Below, piece after piece: positions 51,968 to 60,564 of a stretch of 64,000 bases of DNA. A program made the position numbers and the translations under genes. Position 1 is the stretch's first letter. Each line of letters opens with the position of its first letter. The notes under the pieces were generated by a model, which worked only from the letters and a program-made list of their open reading frames with translations, did no database searches and was not told the origin of the DNA. Origin of the DNA: a virus; IMG/VR virus record IMGVR_UViG_3300042892_001725, positions 1-64,000 of that record. One strand, written 5' to 3'.

Positions 51968-52780
51968 ATGGAAGAAATTAAAACATTTGATGTATCGGTT
52001 ATCTTACCGATTAAATCGTCTAAAGCACGAGATTTTGACGAATACTTTAAAAAAGCTATCGATTCGTTAAGAATACAAAAAACAGAAATAAAAGAACTTG
52101 TTATTGTTCATACTAACGAAACATCTTTAGTTGAATACTTAAACGATTTTGACTTTGGTGATTTACCGGTAATTAAAGTTGAGTGGACTAAAGAACCAAA
52201 TTACTCGGCACAAATTAACTATGGTGTTAGAAGTGCAAAATCAACGTGGGTTTCATTGTTTGAATTTGATGATGAATATTCTTCAATTTGGTTTAAGAAC
52301 GTTCTTAAATATTCTGAAATATATCCTGAGGTATCGGCATTTTTACCAATAGTTGTTGACGTAGACCAAAACACAAATTTTGCGGGTTTCACTAATGAGG
52401 CAACATTCGCAGCAAATTTTACACCTGAAATGGGAATCTTAACAAATGAAACGTTAATGGATTATCAAAATTTCCAACTATCAGGGATAGTAATTAAAAA
52501 AGAATCATTCATTGATTATGGATTGTTAAAACCATCGTTTAAATTAACCTTTGGGTACGAATTCTTTTTAAGAATGACATACAACTCAATAAGAATTATG
52601 ACAATTCCTAAAATTGGTTACAAACATATGAACTTACGTGAAGGTTCTATTTTTTGGAATTACAAAAATGGTGACGATATCATTTCCCCGGACGAGGTTA
52701 AATTTTGGGTAGAGTCAGCAAAAAAAGAGTTTTTCTTTATTAATGACAGAGCCATAAAATACGAATCTCAAGAATCGTAA
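51968..52780 (+). CDS. GT2-family glycosyltransferase
   Basis: A 270-residue GT-A enzyme: TFDVSVILPIKSSKARDFDE at the start, IKELVIVHTNETSLVEYL, NYSAQINYGVRSAKSTWVSL, then FEFDDEYSSIWFKNVL, where FDDE is the DXD-equivalent. Later, FKLTFGYEFFLRMTYNSIRI corresponds to the acceptor-side helix. It is the last glycosyltransferase of the operon, and its stop codon shares a base with the start of the sigma factor gene, which physically couples glycan genes to the late regulator. Confidence 0.8.
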   Translation: MEEIKTFDVSVILPIKSSKARDFDEYFKKAIDSLRIQKTEIKELVIVHTNETSLVEYLNDFDFGDLPVIKVEWTKEPNYSAQINYGVRSAKSTWVSLFEFDDEYSSIWFKNVLKYSEIYPEVSAFLPIVVDVDQNTNFAGFTNEATFAANFTPEMGILTNETLMDYQNFQLSGIVIKKESFIDYGLLKPSFKLTFGYEFFLRMTYNSIRIMTIPKIGYKHMNLREGSIFWNYKNGDDIISPDEVKFWVESAKKEFFFINDRAIKYESQES

Positions 52781-53529
52781 TGACTGAATCAGTTAATTTG
52801 ACAGGAGACACCAGCGTTGAGTTAAAGAAGAAAGGTAGAAAACCAACCCAATTAAATTATTTTGATGTTCGAGAAGAACTGGCAGTTGTTCGATTTTTAG
52901 AAACCGAATGTCATCACGAGAGAAATAAAATTTATAATGAGTTTTTATTAAAACCTTTAGATAAGATGATATCTTCGATTATAAGAAGATACAAATTATA
53001 TAGAAAAGACATGGATTTTAATGAAATCCATACAGATACTCACTCATTCTTAATAACAAAAATAGATAAGTTTAAGCCTTCTAAAGAAAAGAAGGCTTAC
53101 TCTTATTTTGGAACCATATGTAAAAATTATCTTATGGGTCAAATTATTAAGGACCAAAAAGAAACTAATAGAAAAATTTCTTACGAAGATATTTCAACTA
53201 GTTTAGAAAACGATGAAGGGTTCGCATATTACATTGAAAATGATAATTTAGATTCTGAAAGGATTATTCATCATTTTTTAATCAAATTAGATTTGTTTGT
53301 TAAAAATGAAAATCTAAGTGAGAATGAAATAAAACTCGGACAAGCATTATACGATTTATTCGATAATTATGAAAATATTTTTGTGGGTAACGACAATAAT
53401 AAATTCAACAAGAATATAATATTACTCTCATTGAGGGAAATGACCAACCTTTCTACTAAAGAAATTAGAGGGTCAATGAAGAAATATAAAAATATGTATT
53501 TTGAGTTAGTCCAAACTATGGTTAAATAA
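52780..53529 (+). CDS. Late sigma factor, T4 gp55-like
   Basis: A 249-residue protein related to T4 gp55, the small sigma-like subunit that directs host RNA polymerase to late promoters. The central block (IYNEFLLKPLDKMISSIIRR, KDMDFNEIHTDTHSFLITKI, FKPSKEKKAYSYFGTICKNY, LMGQIIKDQKE) follows sigma-70 region 2: core-binding helices, then the aromatic/basic helix that melts the -10 element. A C-terminal region (NIILLSLREMTNLSTKEIRG) could hold a helix-turn-helix-like or core-contact element. Regions 3 and 4 of normal sigma are missing, as in gp55. Recurrent TATTTAT boxes upstream of virion genes are the likely target. Confidence 0.82.
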   Translation: MTESVNLTGDTSVELKKKGRKPTQLNYFDVREELAVVRFLETECHHERNKIYNEFLLKPLDKMISSIIRRYKLYRKDMDFNEIHTDTHSFLITKIDKFKPSKEKKAYSYFGTICKNYLMGQIIKDQKETNRKISYEDISTSLENDEGFAYYIENDNLDSERIIHHFLIKLDLFVKNENLSENEIKLGQALYDLFDNYENIFVGNDNNKFNKNIILLSLREMTNLSTKEIRGSMKKYKNMYFELVQTMVK

Positions 53530-53543
53530 AATCCAATATTAAA

Positions 53544-53550
53544 TATTTAT
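53544..53550 (+). promoter_or_regulatory. Possible late promoter box just before 53555
   Basis: The plus strand reads AATATTTATTGTTATG. Only four bases separate the box from the ATG, so a transcript from here would be nearly leaderless for this gene but could serve the baseplate genes downstream. Confidence 0.35.
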
Positions 53551-53554
53551 TGTT

Positions 53555-53935
53555 ATGGCAAGACCGACAAAAAAAGAAATTAATCTTTCAAAAGAATCAA
53601 TGTTATCATTGATGCAGGAAATCTATAACGAAGTTGTGGAACAACGAAATACTGCAATAAGAATACAAAACAAGATGTTAACAATGATGAAAGAACCGGA
53701 GGATATGACTGTCATTGGTCCGGTTATCGAAAAACAACAAAAAATTGTTAACGACTGTATTGAGAAAAAACTAACCCTATCTAAGTTACAATCTTCTATG
53801 TGGGAAAAATCTAACGCTAATAAAGATAGTGGAGCAGGATTCTCAATAACTGATTTAGGGGATGATGAACTATTCAGAACTCTAATGGAAAAAGACATTT
53901 CAAAAGATAACGATTCTTATAAAATGAAAAAATAA
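53555..53935 (+). CDS. Hypothetical helical protein between sigma factor and baseplate genes
   Basis: A 126-residue, strongly helical protein (KESMLSLMQEIYNEVVEQRN, TAIRIQNKMLTMMKEPEDMT, IEKQQKIVNDCIEKKLTLSK, LQSSMWEKS) with an acidic tail (ITDLGDDELFRTLMEKDI). The long paired helices suggest an oligomeric coiled coil. A small terminase subunit (gp16-like) is one possibility because those are helical oligomers of similar size, but nothing in the sequence proves it and the large subunit is not in this window. Confidence 0.55.
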   Translation: MARPTKKEINLSKESMLSLMQEIYNEVVEQRNTAIRIQNKMLTMMKEPEDMTVIGPVIEKQQKIVNDCIEKKLTLSKLQSSMWEKSNANKDSGAGFSITDLGDDELFRTLMEKDISKDNDSYKMKK

Positions 53936-53936
53936 T

Positions 53937-55832
53937 ATGGGTTCATTAGACATTAATTTTGGATATAATAAAATTCAAAAGAAAGTTAACGCAACAAAAT
54001 CTTTTGCTGATATTAAGTCTCAGTATGACGAGGCAAATAGAAAAGCGGGTAGTTCCTTTGAAAAAACAAAATCTCAAGTTTCAGAATCATTAAACAGTGT
54101 TAAAAGTCAAACTAAAAGATATCAGAAACAAGTAAAAAACCAATTTGAACAACTTTTAGATTTAACCAACACAACAGGTGGAAATGGTAGTGGTTCACCA
54201 TCATATATTAAAAGACTCTTAATTAGAACAATTAAAAACGTACAACCAAGGTTACGAACAATTGTTATTAAAGATTGTTTAACAGCATTAGGGTGTGACC
54301 AACAACAAACATACACATCTCCGGAAACAATTTATGTAAAAGTTGGTTCTATCGATTTATTTAATAGATTATTAATTGACCCCCAAGATGAAGTAGGTGC
54401 TGTTGTTTACGAAAAGAAGTCGATTCAAGTAGGACAAATTCCATTCTCAATGAATCGAGAATTACATCAATTAACTCAAAATAATAGTATATACACTCAC
54501 GTAGGTAAGTCGGGTCAAGATTTATTTAAAATACAATATGTAAACGCTGACCCAAATGGTGTAACAGGTGGTTGGTTTCAGGTTGATTTAAGTAGTAGAA
54601 CCGGACCTCTTAGAGTAGGTGAATTTATGGTTGATTATTACGACACAATAAGAATGGCGGAAGACACCGATATTATTGGGTCTATTATGGAATCCTTATC
54701 CGGTGCAATATCAATGAAAGTATCTGCGGGAACATCTCAAGTTGAAAACGCAAGTAAATACGAATTAATATTGGCAAGAATATTAGGACTTTGTTTTGAT
54801 AGTAGGGGTAATGAAATAGATACTAGTGGTATTGCTAAGATAGCTGAACTAGATGGTGTTGACGATTCATTTTTTGAGTTTACTGAAATTGATTTAAGAA
54901 ATATTGATATTAGAACACAAAACATTAAGAAAGGGGTTATTCAATTTGAGGATTGTGATAACATTGATTTACCTGTTAACTTCAACGAAATTATAAGTGC
55001 GTTAGGACAATTAAATTTTTATGAAGGTTCTGAGTTTGAAGAGGCGGCAAATAACATAACAGATGTTTTGGCAAACAATCCGGCTTGGATTGGTGTTGGA
55101 ATAAATGTTACCCCACAGGTTGTTGTTGACACAAATTTTATAAAATTAATAAGTAACGGAATGATTAGTGCTTTAATTACTCCAAAAATGATATTACCAA
55201 TTATTGTTATGTATAAAGCGTTGGGTAATACATTGGCGGACAATATAAAATCATTTGTTGATTTCGCTAAAATATTTAAAAAGTTCTTCATTAATTTAGT
55301 ATCTAAAGTAGGTGCAATATTTGTTGAGGAATTGTTTAAATTAATTAAAGAAGACATTTTGAAACTTGTTCAACAAGTTATTAAAGATATTGTTAAAGAA
55401 AAGATTGTTAAAAAATATGCAATGATATTAAAATTAATTGCGTTATTATTGGCAATCATTGGATTGATAACGGATTATCGTAAGTGTAAAAACTTAATAG
55501 ACGATATATTGGCGTTATTGAATTTATTAAATCTCCCCGGACTGAGTAGTGGAATACCATTACCATTCTTATATGCCGCACAATTATTGGATGGTTACTC
55601 CGAATCAAGAGCCTTTATTGGTGCCATTGAAGAAATGCAAAGTATGGGAATCCCTACCGGAGCGATGCCAAGTGGTGCACCAAATTTTGATTTATTAGGG
55701 AAGTTTGGACAAATGAAAGCGATGGCTATGGAAGATGCGGAAAATAATAAACTTCAAGTTGCGGTGGGACCATTGGTGGTAACTCCGGCGTTCTTGACTG
55801 TTCCTGCCAGTTCGTATGGTAAAAAATTCTAA
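53937..55832 (+). CDS. Large baseplate or tail structural protein
   Basis: A 631-residue protein of no recognised family, directly upstream of the gp5-like hub. Residues 1-75 are a Lys/Gln-rich helical arm (SFEKTKSQVSESLNSVKSQT). A central mixed domain follows (ETIYVKVGSIDLFNRLLIDP, NRELHQLTQNNSIYTHVGKS, GPLRVGEFMVDYYDTIRMAE). Residues about 405-520 hold several hydrophobic helices (ITPKMILPIIVMYKALG, AMILKLIALLLAIIGLITDY) that could insert into or cross a membrane. The end is Met/Ala/Gly-rich (GIPTGAMPSGAPNFDLLGKF). A virion protein that reaches the host membrane during infection is plausible. Confidence 0.6.
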   Translation: MGSLDINFGYNKIQKKVNATKSFADIKSQYDEANRKAGSSFEKTKSQVSESLNSVKSQTKRYQKQVKNQFEQLLDLTNTTGGNGSGSPSYIKRLLIRTIKNVQPRLRTIVIKDCLTALGCDQQQTYTSPETIYVKVGSIDLFNRLLIDPQDEVGAVVYEKKSIQVGQIPFSMNRELHQLTQNNSIYTHVGKSGQDLFKIQYVNADPNGVTGGWFQVDLSSRTGPLRVGEFMVDYYDTIRMAEDTDIIGSIMESLSGAISMKVSAGTSQVENASKYELILARILGLCFDSRGNEIDTSGIAKIAELDGVDDSFFEFTEIDLRNIDIRTQNIKKGVIQFEDCDNIDLPVNFNEIISALGQLNFYEGSEFEEAANNITDVLANNPAWIGVGINVTPQVVVDTNFIKLISNGMISALITPKMILPIIVMYKALGNTLADNIKSFVDFAKIFKKFFINLVSKVGAIFVEELFKLIKEDILKLVQQVIKDIVKEKIVKKYAMILKLIALLLAIIGLITDYRKCKNLIDDILALLNLLNLPGLSSGIPLPFLYAAQLLDGYSESRAFIGAIEEMQSMGIPTGAMPSGAPNFDLLGKFGQMKAMAMEDAENNKLQVAVGPLVVTPAFLTVPASSYGKKF

Positions 55833-55834
55833 TT

Positions 55835-56059
55835 ATGGATAAGAAAGAAAAATCTGAAAAAGTATTACAAATCATTAAAGAACATAAAACATCGTCAAAT
55901 AAAGATTTAATTCTTGCGATGGATTATCTTTTGGAGGATTTTGAATTTACTAAAAAATTAGTTTTAAAAGGAACTGAACAATTAGATAAGTTAGAGTTAA
56001 CTTACAACACCATATTAAAAGAATATCAAAAAAGAATAAAACCAAATGATAATAGATAG
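55835..56059 (+). CDS. Hypothetical small helical protein
   Basis: A 74-residue, Lys/Glu-rich helical protein (DKKEKSEKVLQIIKEHKTSS, LDKLELTYNTILKEYQKRIK). It starts two bases after the upstream stop and overlaps the start of the gp5-like gene by 14 bases, so it is translated in series with them and may be a baseplate assembly factor. Not recognised. Confidence 0.55.
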   Translation: MDKKEKSEKVLQIIKEHKTSSNKDLILAMDYLLEDFEFTKKLVLKGTEQLDKLELTYNTILKEYQKRIKPNDNR

Positions 56060-57614
56060 TCAAAATAAGTATCAAATATTATTTCCGGGATATGTTTACG
56101 ATAACCAAGACCCAATGATGTTGGGTAGAATTAGAGTTATTCCTGAAACTAAAAATTATAACGATATAATCGCGTCCGTTCCGAATTGGGATGAACAAAA
56201 AGATATATGGACATCGAGAGACCCATTACTTTTTATGCCGTTATTACCGTTTTATATTAGTCAGACACCTAAAAAGGATGAGTATGTTCATATTGTTTAT
56301 ATGAATAGAATGTCCGAATTTAATAACCAATTTTATATTCAAGGTCCGTTCTCGTCTCCAATGACAACACCTTTTGAACACTACCAAGGCGCCAAAAAAT
56401 TCTTGGCAGCCGGAGATAGAATTAAACAAGGTATGAGTCTTAAAAACCAAGACGGTGAATACCGTGATAAAAACAGTCAAGGTATCTTCCCTGAACCTGG
56501 TGACAACGCTTTGTTAGGTAGAGGAACCGCTGACGTTATTGTAAAAGAAAATGAAGTATTAATCCGTGCCGGAAAAACAAAAGAATTATCTAAAGATAAA
56601 TTCCCAATTGGTAATCAAAATAGAGCCTTTTTACAGTTAACAAGATTTACTCAAACTAAAAAAACATTACCACCTGAAACAAAATATAGATTAGTTCAAG
56701 ATGTTTTATTAGTTAAAAAAATGATTGTTTGGGATATTGCAACATTAAATACGACGGCAGATTCCTTTACCGGGTCAGTTAAATTGTATAATCTTAAACC
56801 AAGTCCAAAAGTTAATACGGACAACTTTAAATACGATACCATATTAAAATTAAATAGTGGTGAAGATTATGGTGTTGAACTAGAGTCCATATCGTTTGTG
56901 GGTAAAACTTTTCAGGAATCGGTTAAATCAATTAATGATTTTATTTCTAAAGTATTTAACCCAAATGTTACATTTACAGGAATAACAATTAATAACCCAA
57001 AAAATCTTGCTGACCAATTTCCTTTTGTTGTTACACCATCAAAACAAACATACGATACCGGTAAAAACTTTACACCATCAACGGCATTAAATGATGTTGT
57101 TGAATACGTGAATTACAAAAGATTTTTTAATAAAATTAAATTAAATAATTCAAAAGAAGAAGGTTGGTTTTTGGTTTCAGAAAATAAAGGGGGTAAACCT
57201 TTATTTGGTCCTCAAGGAACTGTTAAAGAAGAAACAGTAATACCAACAACATTTCAAAATGAAGATGTTACTTACGGTGTGTTAGGTGCTCAAAAAGTAT
57301 TTTTATTATCTCAAAACGCAACAAGTCCTAAAGGACAAATTGATTTATCTAATACGTTATACGGTATTCCACAGGATAAATTTGTTGGTGCCGGAGATAC
57401 ATTATTTGAGAAAACATACTCAAGTGTTAGAGGTGAAGAATTGGTTAAACTGATTGAGAAAATTGTTGAATTTTTAAACAATCACGTCCATCCTCATGCT
57501 AATATGGTTCCGGATGAAGCGACTCAAGGTTCTAAAACAACCAAGACTAGTATCAATCAATTACTAGCCGATGTAAATAATACTGTCTTAAATCAAAATA
57601 TTCGATTAAACTAA
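56046..57614 (+). CDS. Baseplate hub protein with gp5/VgrG-type OB-fold
   Basis: A 522-residue central spike or hub component. The N-terminal 110 residues match the OB-fold of T4 gp5 and related hubs: ILFPGYVYDNQDPMMLGRIR, PNWDEQKDIWTSRDPLLFMP, LLPFYISQTPKKDEYVHIVY and NNQFYIQGPFSSPMTT. No lysozyme domain follows, unlike T4 gp5; the middle is a large unknown region with beta strands. The C-terminal part has EFLNNHVHPHANMVPDEA, a His-bearing segment often found near the end of such hubs before the needle. Penetration of the cell wall must rely on another protein. It lies in an unbroken run of baseplate genes. Confidence 0.82.
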   Translation: MIIDSQNKYQILFPGYVYDNQDPMMLGRIRVIPETKNYNDIIASVPNWDEQKDIWTSRDPLLFMPLLPFYISQTPKKDEYVHIVYMNRMSEFNNQFYIQGPFSSPMTTPFEHYQGAKKFLAAGDRIKQGMSLKNQDGEYRDKNSQGIFPEPGDNALLGRGTADVIVKENEVLIRAGKTKELSKDKFPIGNQNRAFLQLTRFTQTKKTLPPETKYRLVQDVLLVKKMIVWDIATLNTTADSFTGSVKLYNLKPSPKVNTDNFKYDTILKLNSGEDYGVELESISFVGKTFQESVKSINDFISKVFNPNVTFTGITINNPKNLADQFPFVVTPSKQTYDTGKNFTPSTALNDVVEYVNYKRFFNKIKLNNSKEEGWFLVSENKGGKPLFGPQGTVKEETVIPTTFQNEDVTYGVLGAQKVFLLSQNATSPKGQIDLSNTLYGIPQDKFVGAGDTLFEKTYSSVRGEELVKLIEKIVEFLNNHVHPHANMVPDEATQGSKTTKTSINQLLADVNNTVLNQNIRLN

Positions 57615-57615
57615 A

Positions 57616-57622
57616 TATTTAT
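57616..57622 (+). promoter_or_regulatory. Putative late promoter box upstream of 57637-59097
   Basis: The plus strand reads AATATTTATTGTTAAAAG, 14 bases before the ATG at 57637. It supports that ATG rather than the in-frame TTG at 57622, which would lie inside the box. Confidence 0.5.
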
Positions 57623-57636
57623 TGTTAAAAGATTTT

Positions 57637-59097
57637 ATGTCAATTAACAATTCCTATTTTAGTAAAAACAATACAATCATATCAAATAGTTTAACAAACA
57701 CCGGAAGAAACCCTGTGACTGAACTATTTTATGGTTCATTAGCGACTTCACAATACCCAAATGGGTTTAGCCGTTTCATTTTTGATTTGGATATGTCTCT
57801 TCTTCAAGAAAAAATATCTGACGGAACAATATCTACAACTTGTCCTGATGCTATGACACATACGTTAAGAATGGTTAACACATCAACCTTTAATATTGAA
57901 GAGTTAAATACAACAACATCTCAAGCTAGATTGAGAGCAACTTCCTTTGATTTAATATTATTTAGAATACCTAACAACCAAATGTGGGACGAAGGTGTTG
58001 GATATGACTTTGCTGACTTAATATATGATTATAGTAATTCAGATAGAAACTTCTCAACAAGACCGTCAAATTGGATTCAAACAACAACATTAAGTGGGTG
58101 GACATCACCGGGTATCTATAACAATAATAATTCAGGTTCAACACCATACAGTGCGTTAACTATTGTAGACACACAACATTTTCAATTCGGGAATGAAGAC
58201 ATATCTTTTGATATGACAAGTGAAATTAATAATATCTTAACAAATGGTTTAACCGGTGTAACAGGATGGGGAATTGCTTATTTACCTCAAATTGAAAACT
58301 TAACGGGGTTAACTGAGAACTACGAAGTTCAATTCTTTACAAGACATACTCAAACCTTCTACGAACCATTCTTAGAAACAAACTATGATGATTTGATTGA
58401 GGATGACAGAAACTCATTTTCGTTAGGGAAAATCAATAAATTATACTTATACATATACGAAGATGGTAATCCTATCAACTTAGATGAATTACCGTCAGTG
58501 TCTATTTCGGATTCCAATGGAACTCCTATTTTAGGATTAATGAGTCCTTACTTAGATGTATGTCAGAGAACCAAAGGTGTTTATGAAGTTACAATACCAC
58601 CATTAATTGGGTATCGTACACCTTGTTCTTTTTATGACATTTGGTCAGGGTTAAAATTAAATGGTTTTTCTTTACCTAATATAACCAATGACTTTGTATT
58701 ATACCCGTTAAAACATTCAATTCAAATTGGTACGTCAACTCAGGACCCAAAGATTTATGGATTTGATTTTTACGGAATAAAACAAGACGAAAAAATATAC
58801 AACACAGATATTAGAAAAGTTGGCGTGGTAATTAAACAAGCTTACACAACAAATAAGTTACTTCCAAACGTAAAGGCTCATTACCGAGTGTATGTAAGAG
58901 AAGGGCAAACAGAAGTTCAAGTTCAAGGATGGACAAGAATTAACCAAACCCCAAATGAATATTACTTTATGTTCGATACGAGGGATAAAATACCAAACGA
59001 ATACTATGTTGATTTGAAAGTTGAGAGTAGTGGGGTGATTAATACCTACAAAAAACAAATCAAATTTCAGATTGTTAATGTGAAGTATTTGGAATAA
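57637..59097 (+). CDS. Baseplate or tail structural protein with beta-sandwich domains
   Basis: About 486 residues from the ATG at 57637. The first 240 residues look like a DNRLRE-type or carbohydrate-binding-like beta sandwich: GFSRFIFDLDMSLLQEKISD, THTLRMVNTSTFNIEELN, SFDLILFRIPNNQMWDEGVG, then WIQTTTLSGWTSPGIYNN and EDISFDMTSEINNILTNG. The C-terminal half has DVCQRTKGVYEVTIPPL and a fibronectin-like end (AHYRVYVREGQTEVQVQGW, EYYVDLKVESSGVINTYK). Such a layout suits a baseplate wedge or short fibre. Its name in T4 terms is not clear. Confidence 0.6.
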   Translation: MSINNSYFSKNNTIISNSLTNTGRNPVTELFYGSLATSQYPNGFSRFIFDLDMSLLQEKISDGTISTTCPDAMTHTLRMVNTSTFNIEELNTTTSQARLRATSFDLILFRIPNNQMWDEGVGYDFADLIYDYSNSDRNFSTRPSNWIQTTTLSGWTSPGIYNNNNSGSTPYSALTIVDTQHFQFGNEDISFDMTSEINNILTNGLTGVTGWGIAYLPQIENLTGLTENYEVQFFTRHTQTFYEPFLETNYDDLIEDDRNSFSLGKINKLYLYIYEDGNPINLDELPSVSISDSNGTPILGLMSPYLDVCQRTKGVYEVTIPPLIGYRTPCSFYDIWSGLKLNGFSLPNITNDFVLYPLKHSIQIGTSTQDPKIYGFDFYGIKQDEKIYNTDIRKVGVVIKQAYTTNKLLPNVKAHYRVYVREGQTEVQVQGWTRINQTPNEYYFMFDTRDKIPNEYYVDLKVESSGVINTYKKQIKFQIVNVKYLE

Positions 59098-59102
59098 TAA
59101 GA

Positions 59103-59109
59103 TATTTAT
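59103..59109 (+). promoter_or_regulatory. Putative late promoter box upstream of 59144-59749
   Basis: The plus strand reads GATATTTATAAATAAAAAC, 34 bases before the ATG at 59144. The sequence is nearly identical to the box at 16804-16810. Confidence 0.6.
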
Positions 59110-59143
59110 AAATAAAAACTAAAAAAAAAATAATACAAAATAT

Positions 59144-59749
59144 ATGGCAAATTATATTATAAATGATTGTTTAACTAATGAGGAATACATTGTTTCTGCA
59201 ATAACGTTAACAGTGGGAGAAACAGTAGGGTATTCTATTGACGAGATAGGATTTTGTGCTACTGTTGGGGTAGAAACGTCTAACCCTCCAACTATAGGGG
59301 TAACCTTGGGGATATCATATACAGATTGTTGTGAGTGTTTAAGTGAGACCACAGTGGATTTAAATTTTAAATTTATACGATGTGGTACATTAGAAGAGAT
59401 TAATATAGACCCAACTGAATTTTGTAGTTACTTTGGTGCTCCCACATCAGGTAGTACTTATGAAATACAATTTGGTAGAGGAACACCATTTTGCGTAACT
59501 TTTGATGGGTTAACTAATTCGGGTGAAACAAATTATTATTACTATTCAGGTCCCTTTTTAGATTGTGAAAATTGTGTATCACCACCACCTATATCCGCAG
59601 GAACAGAAACAATTATGTGTGTACTTGATTGTAGTGGTAACACTATAACAGTTGTCCCACCCCACCCAACTTGGACAAACGCGTATGGTAAGGCAGTTGT
59701 CTTACTAGATGCAATCGAACTTGGTGGAATGAATGGATTAAATTCGTAA
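59144..59749 (+). CDS. Cys-containing virion adhesin-like protein
   Basis: A 201-residue protein built from two or three short beta modules with Cys pairs (SYTDCCECLSETTVDLN, FIRCGTLEEINIDPTEFCSY, GPFLDCENCVSPPP), resembling in style the Cys modules of the fibre genes at 21.9-36.1 kb. The C terminus (VPPHPTWTNAYGKAVVLLDA then IELGGMNGLNS) is separate and may be a virion anchor; endings of the type LGGxNGLN occur in T4-like tail proteins as far as I recall. It lies at the end of the baseplate operon, two genes from the hub, with its own late box. Confidence 0.55.
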   Translation: MANYIINDCLTNEEYIVSAITLTVGETVGYSIDEIGFCATVGVETSNPPTIGVTLGISYTDCCECLSETTVDLNFKFIRCGTLEEINIDPTEFCSYFGAPTSGSTYEIQFGRGTPFCVTFDGLTNSGETNYYYYSGPFLDCENCVSPPPISAGTETIMCVLDCSGNTITVVPPHPTWTNAYGKAVVLLDAIELGGMNGLNS

Positions 59750-59752
59750 GTT

Positions 59753-60031
59753 ATGGGTAAGGTAGTTAAACTTTCAGAATCAGATTTATCAAACATTATT
59801 AAAAAAGTAATGTCTGAACAAGATTACTCATCCGATGTTAATAGACCAACGAGTGATAGAGAGAGACAAGTCAAATCAATCTTTGGTGACAAATACGGTT
59901 CGTATATCCCAAATGATGTTCTTAGATACATAAGAAAAAACCCCGCACAATTCTTCAAAAAAATATATGAAATGTATGGAGATAGAGCTTATGACTACTT
60001 AGATAAAGCAAAAAATAAAGGAGGAATTTAA
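59753..60031 (+). CDS. Small protein with LSESDL leader, candidate packaged protein
   Basis: A 92-residue protein. The first 24 residues (MGKVVKLSESDLSNIIKKVM and SEQD) match a leader style that recurs in proteins of large Bacteroidota phages, with (L)-x-E sites at LSE and the similar MSE. If a T4-like prohead protease cut after SEQ or LSE, a 65-80-residue basic helical body (RQVKSIFGDKYGSYIPNDVL, RYIRKNPAQFFKKIYEMYGD) would remain, similar in size to T4 internal proteins. The gene ends within a terminator hairpin. The targeting role is an inference. Confidence 0.55.
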   Translation: MGKVVKLSESDLSNIIKKVMSEQDYSSDVNRPTSDRERQVKSIFGDKYGSYIPNDVLRYIRKNPAQFFKKIYEMYGDRAYDYLDKAKNKGGI

Positions 60032-60048
60032 TTTTCTCCTTTTTTTTA
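60017..60048 (+). terminator. Intrinsic terminator at the end of the baseplate operon
   Basis: AAAGGAG (60017-60023) pairs with CTCCTTT (60036-60042), followed by a run of Ts. The stem overlaps the stop codon of the gene at 59753-60031. Confidence 0.85.
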
Positions 60049-60081
60049 TCAAATTATTTTTTTATATATAAAATTTTTACG

Positions 60082-60089
60082 TATCTTTG
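60082..60089 (+). promoter_or_regulatory. Bacteroidota-type -7 promoter box
   Basis: TATCTTTG matches the Bacteroidota consensus TAnnTTTG, 20 bases before the ATG at 60110. A clear TTTG at -33 is not present. It suggests transcription by host polymerase with its housekeeping sigma factor early in infection. Confidence 0.6.
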
Positions 60090-60109
60090 TCCGATAATTC
60101 ACTAAAGAT

Positions 60110-60553
60110 ATGATAAAATACATAAAACGAAAATTAAAACGTAGAGCTGTTAGAAAGAAACTATTAGAGTTACAGATATTATACGATGTTGTTGACCCGG
60201 GAAGATTGGCGGATATCAATGATTGTAAATTTATTTTCCGTAATGTCTTACGACATTCCAATTCCATTTATGAAATTGCTCCACTATCTGACCATAGAAT
60301 TATAGAAAATAAAAAATTAGGTGTATTCATTATCTTAGACGATAAAAAAATTACAATAATCAATCACGTTTGTTATTATAGTAATATCCCCCTTACTGAT
60401 AGAGATTGGAAGAAAATGTCCAATATGTATGATAACAAAGTGCAACAAAATAGAATGCAACGTATTGAACAAATGAAATCCCAAGTGGAACATTCATTAT
60501 CAAAATTAAAGAATAGAATCTTAATTAAATCAAAAACCCCCACTGTTGAGTAG
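60110..60553 (+). CDS. Hypothetical basic protein under host-type promoter
   Basis: A 147-residue, strongly basic protein (MIKYIKRKLKRRAVRKKLLE at the start; MQRIEQMKSQVEHSLSKLKN at the end) around a mixed core (NSIYEIAPLSDHRIIENKKL, GVFIILDDKKITIINHV). Not recognised. It stands alone between terminators behind a TAnnTTTG box and is therefore likely an early gene. A basic, early, single-gene unit is typical of phage host-takeover proteins, but no function can be read. Confidence 0.6.
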   Translation: MIKYIKRKLKRRAVRKKLLELQILYDVVDPGRLADINDCKFIFRNVLRHSNSIYEIAPLSDHRIIENKKLGVFIILDDKKITIINHVCYYSNIPLTDRDWKKMSNMYDNKVQQNRMQRIEQMKSQVEHSLSKLKNRILIKSKTPTVE

Positions 60554-60559
60554 GGGTTT
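60534..60559. terminator. Bidirectional terminator between convergent genes
   Basis: AAACCCC (60534-60540) pairs with GGGGTTT (60553-60559), with extra pairs inside. It overlaps the stop of the plus gene and precedes the end of the minus gene at 60565. Confidence 0.85.
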
Positions 60560-60564
60560 GTTAT

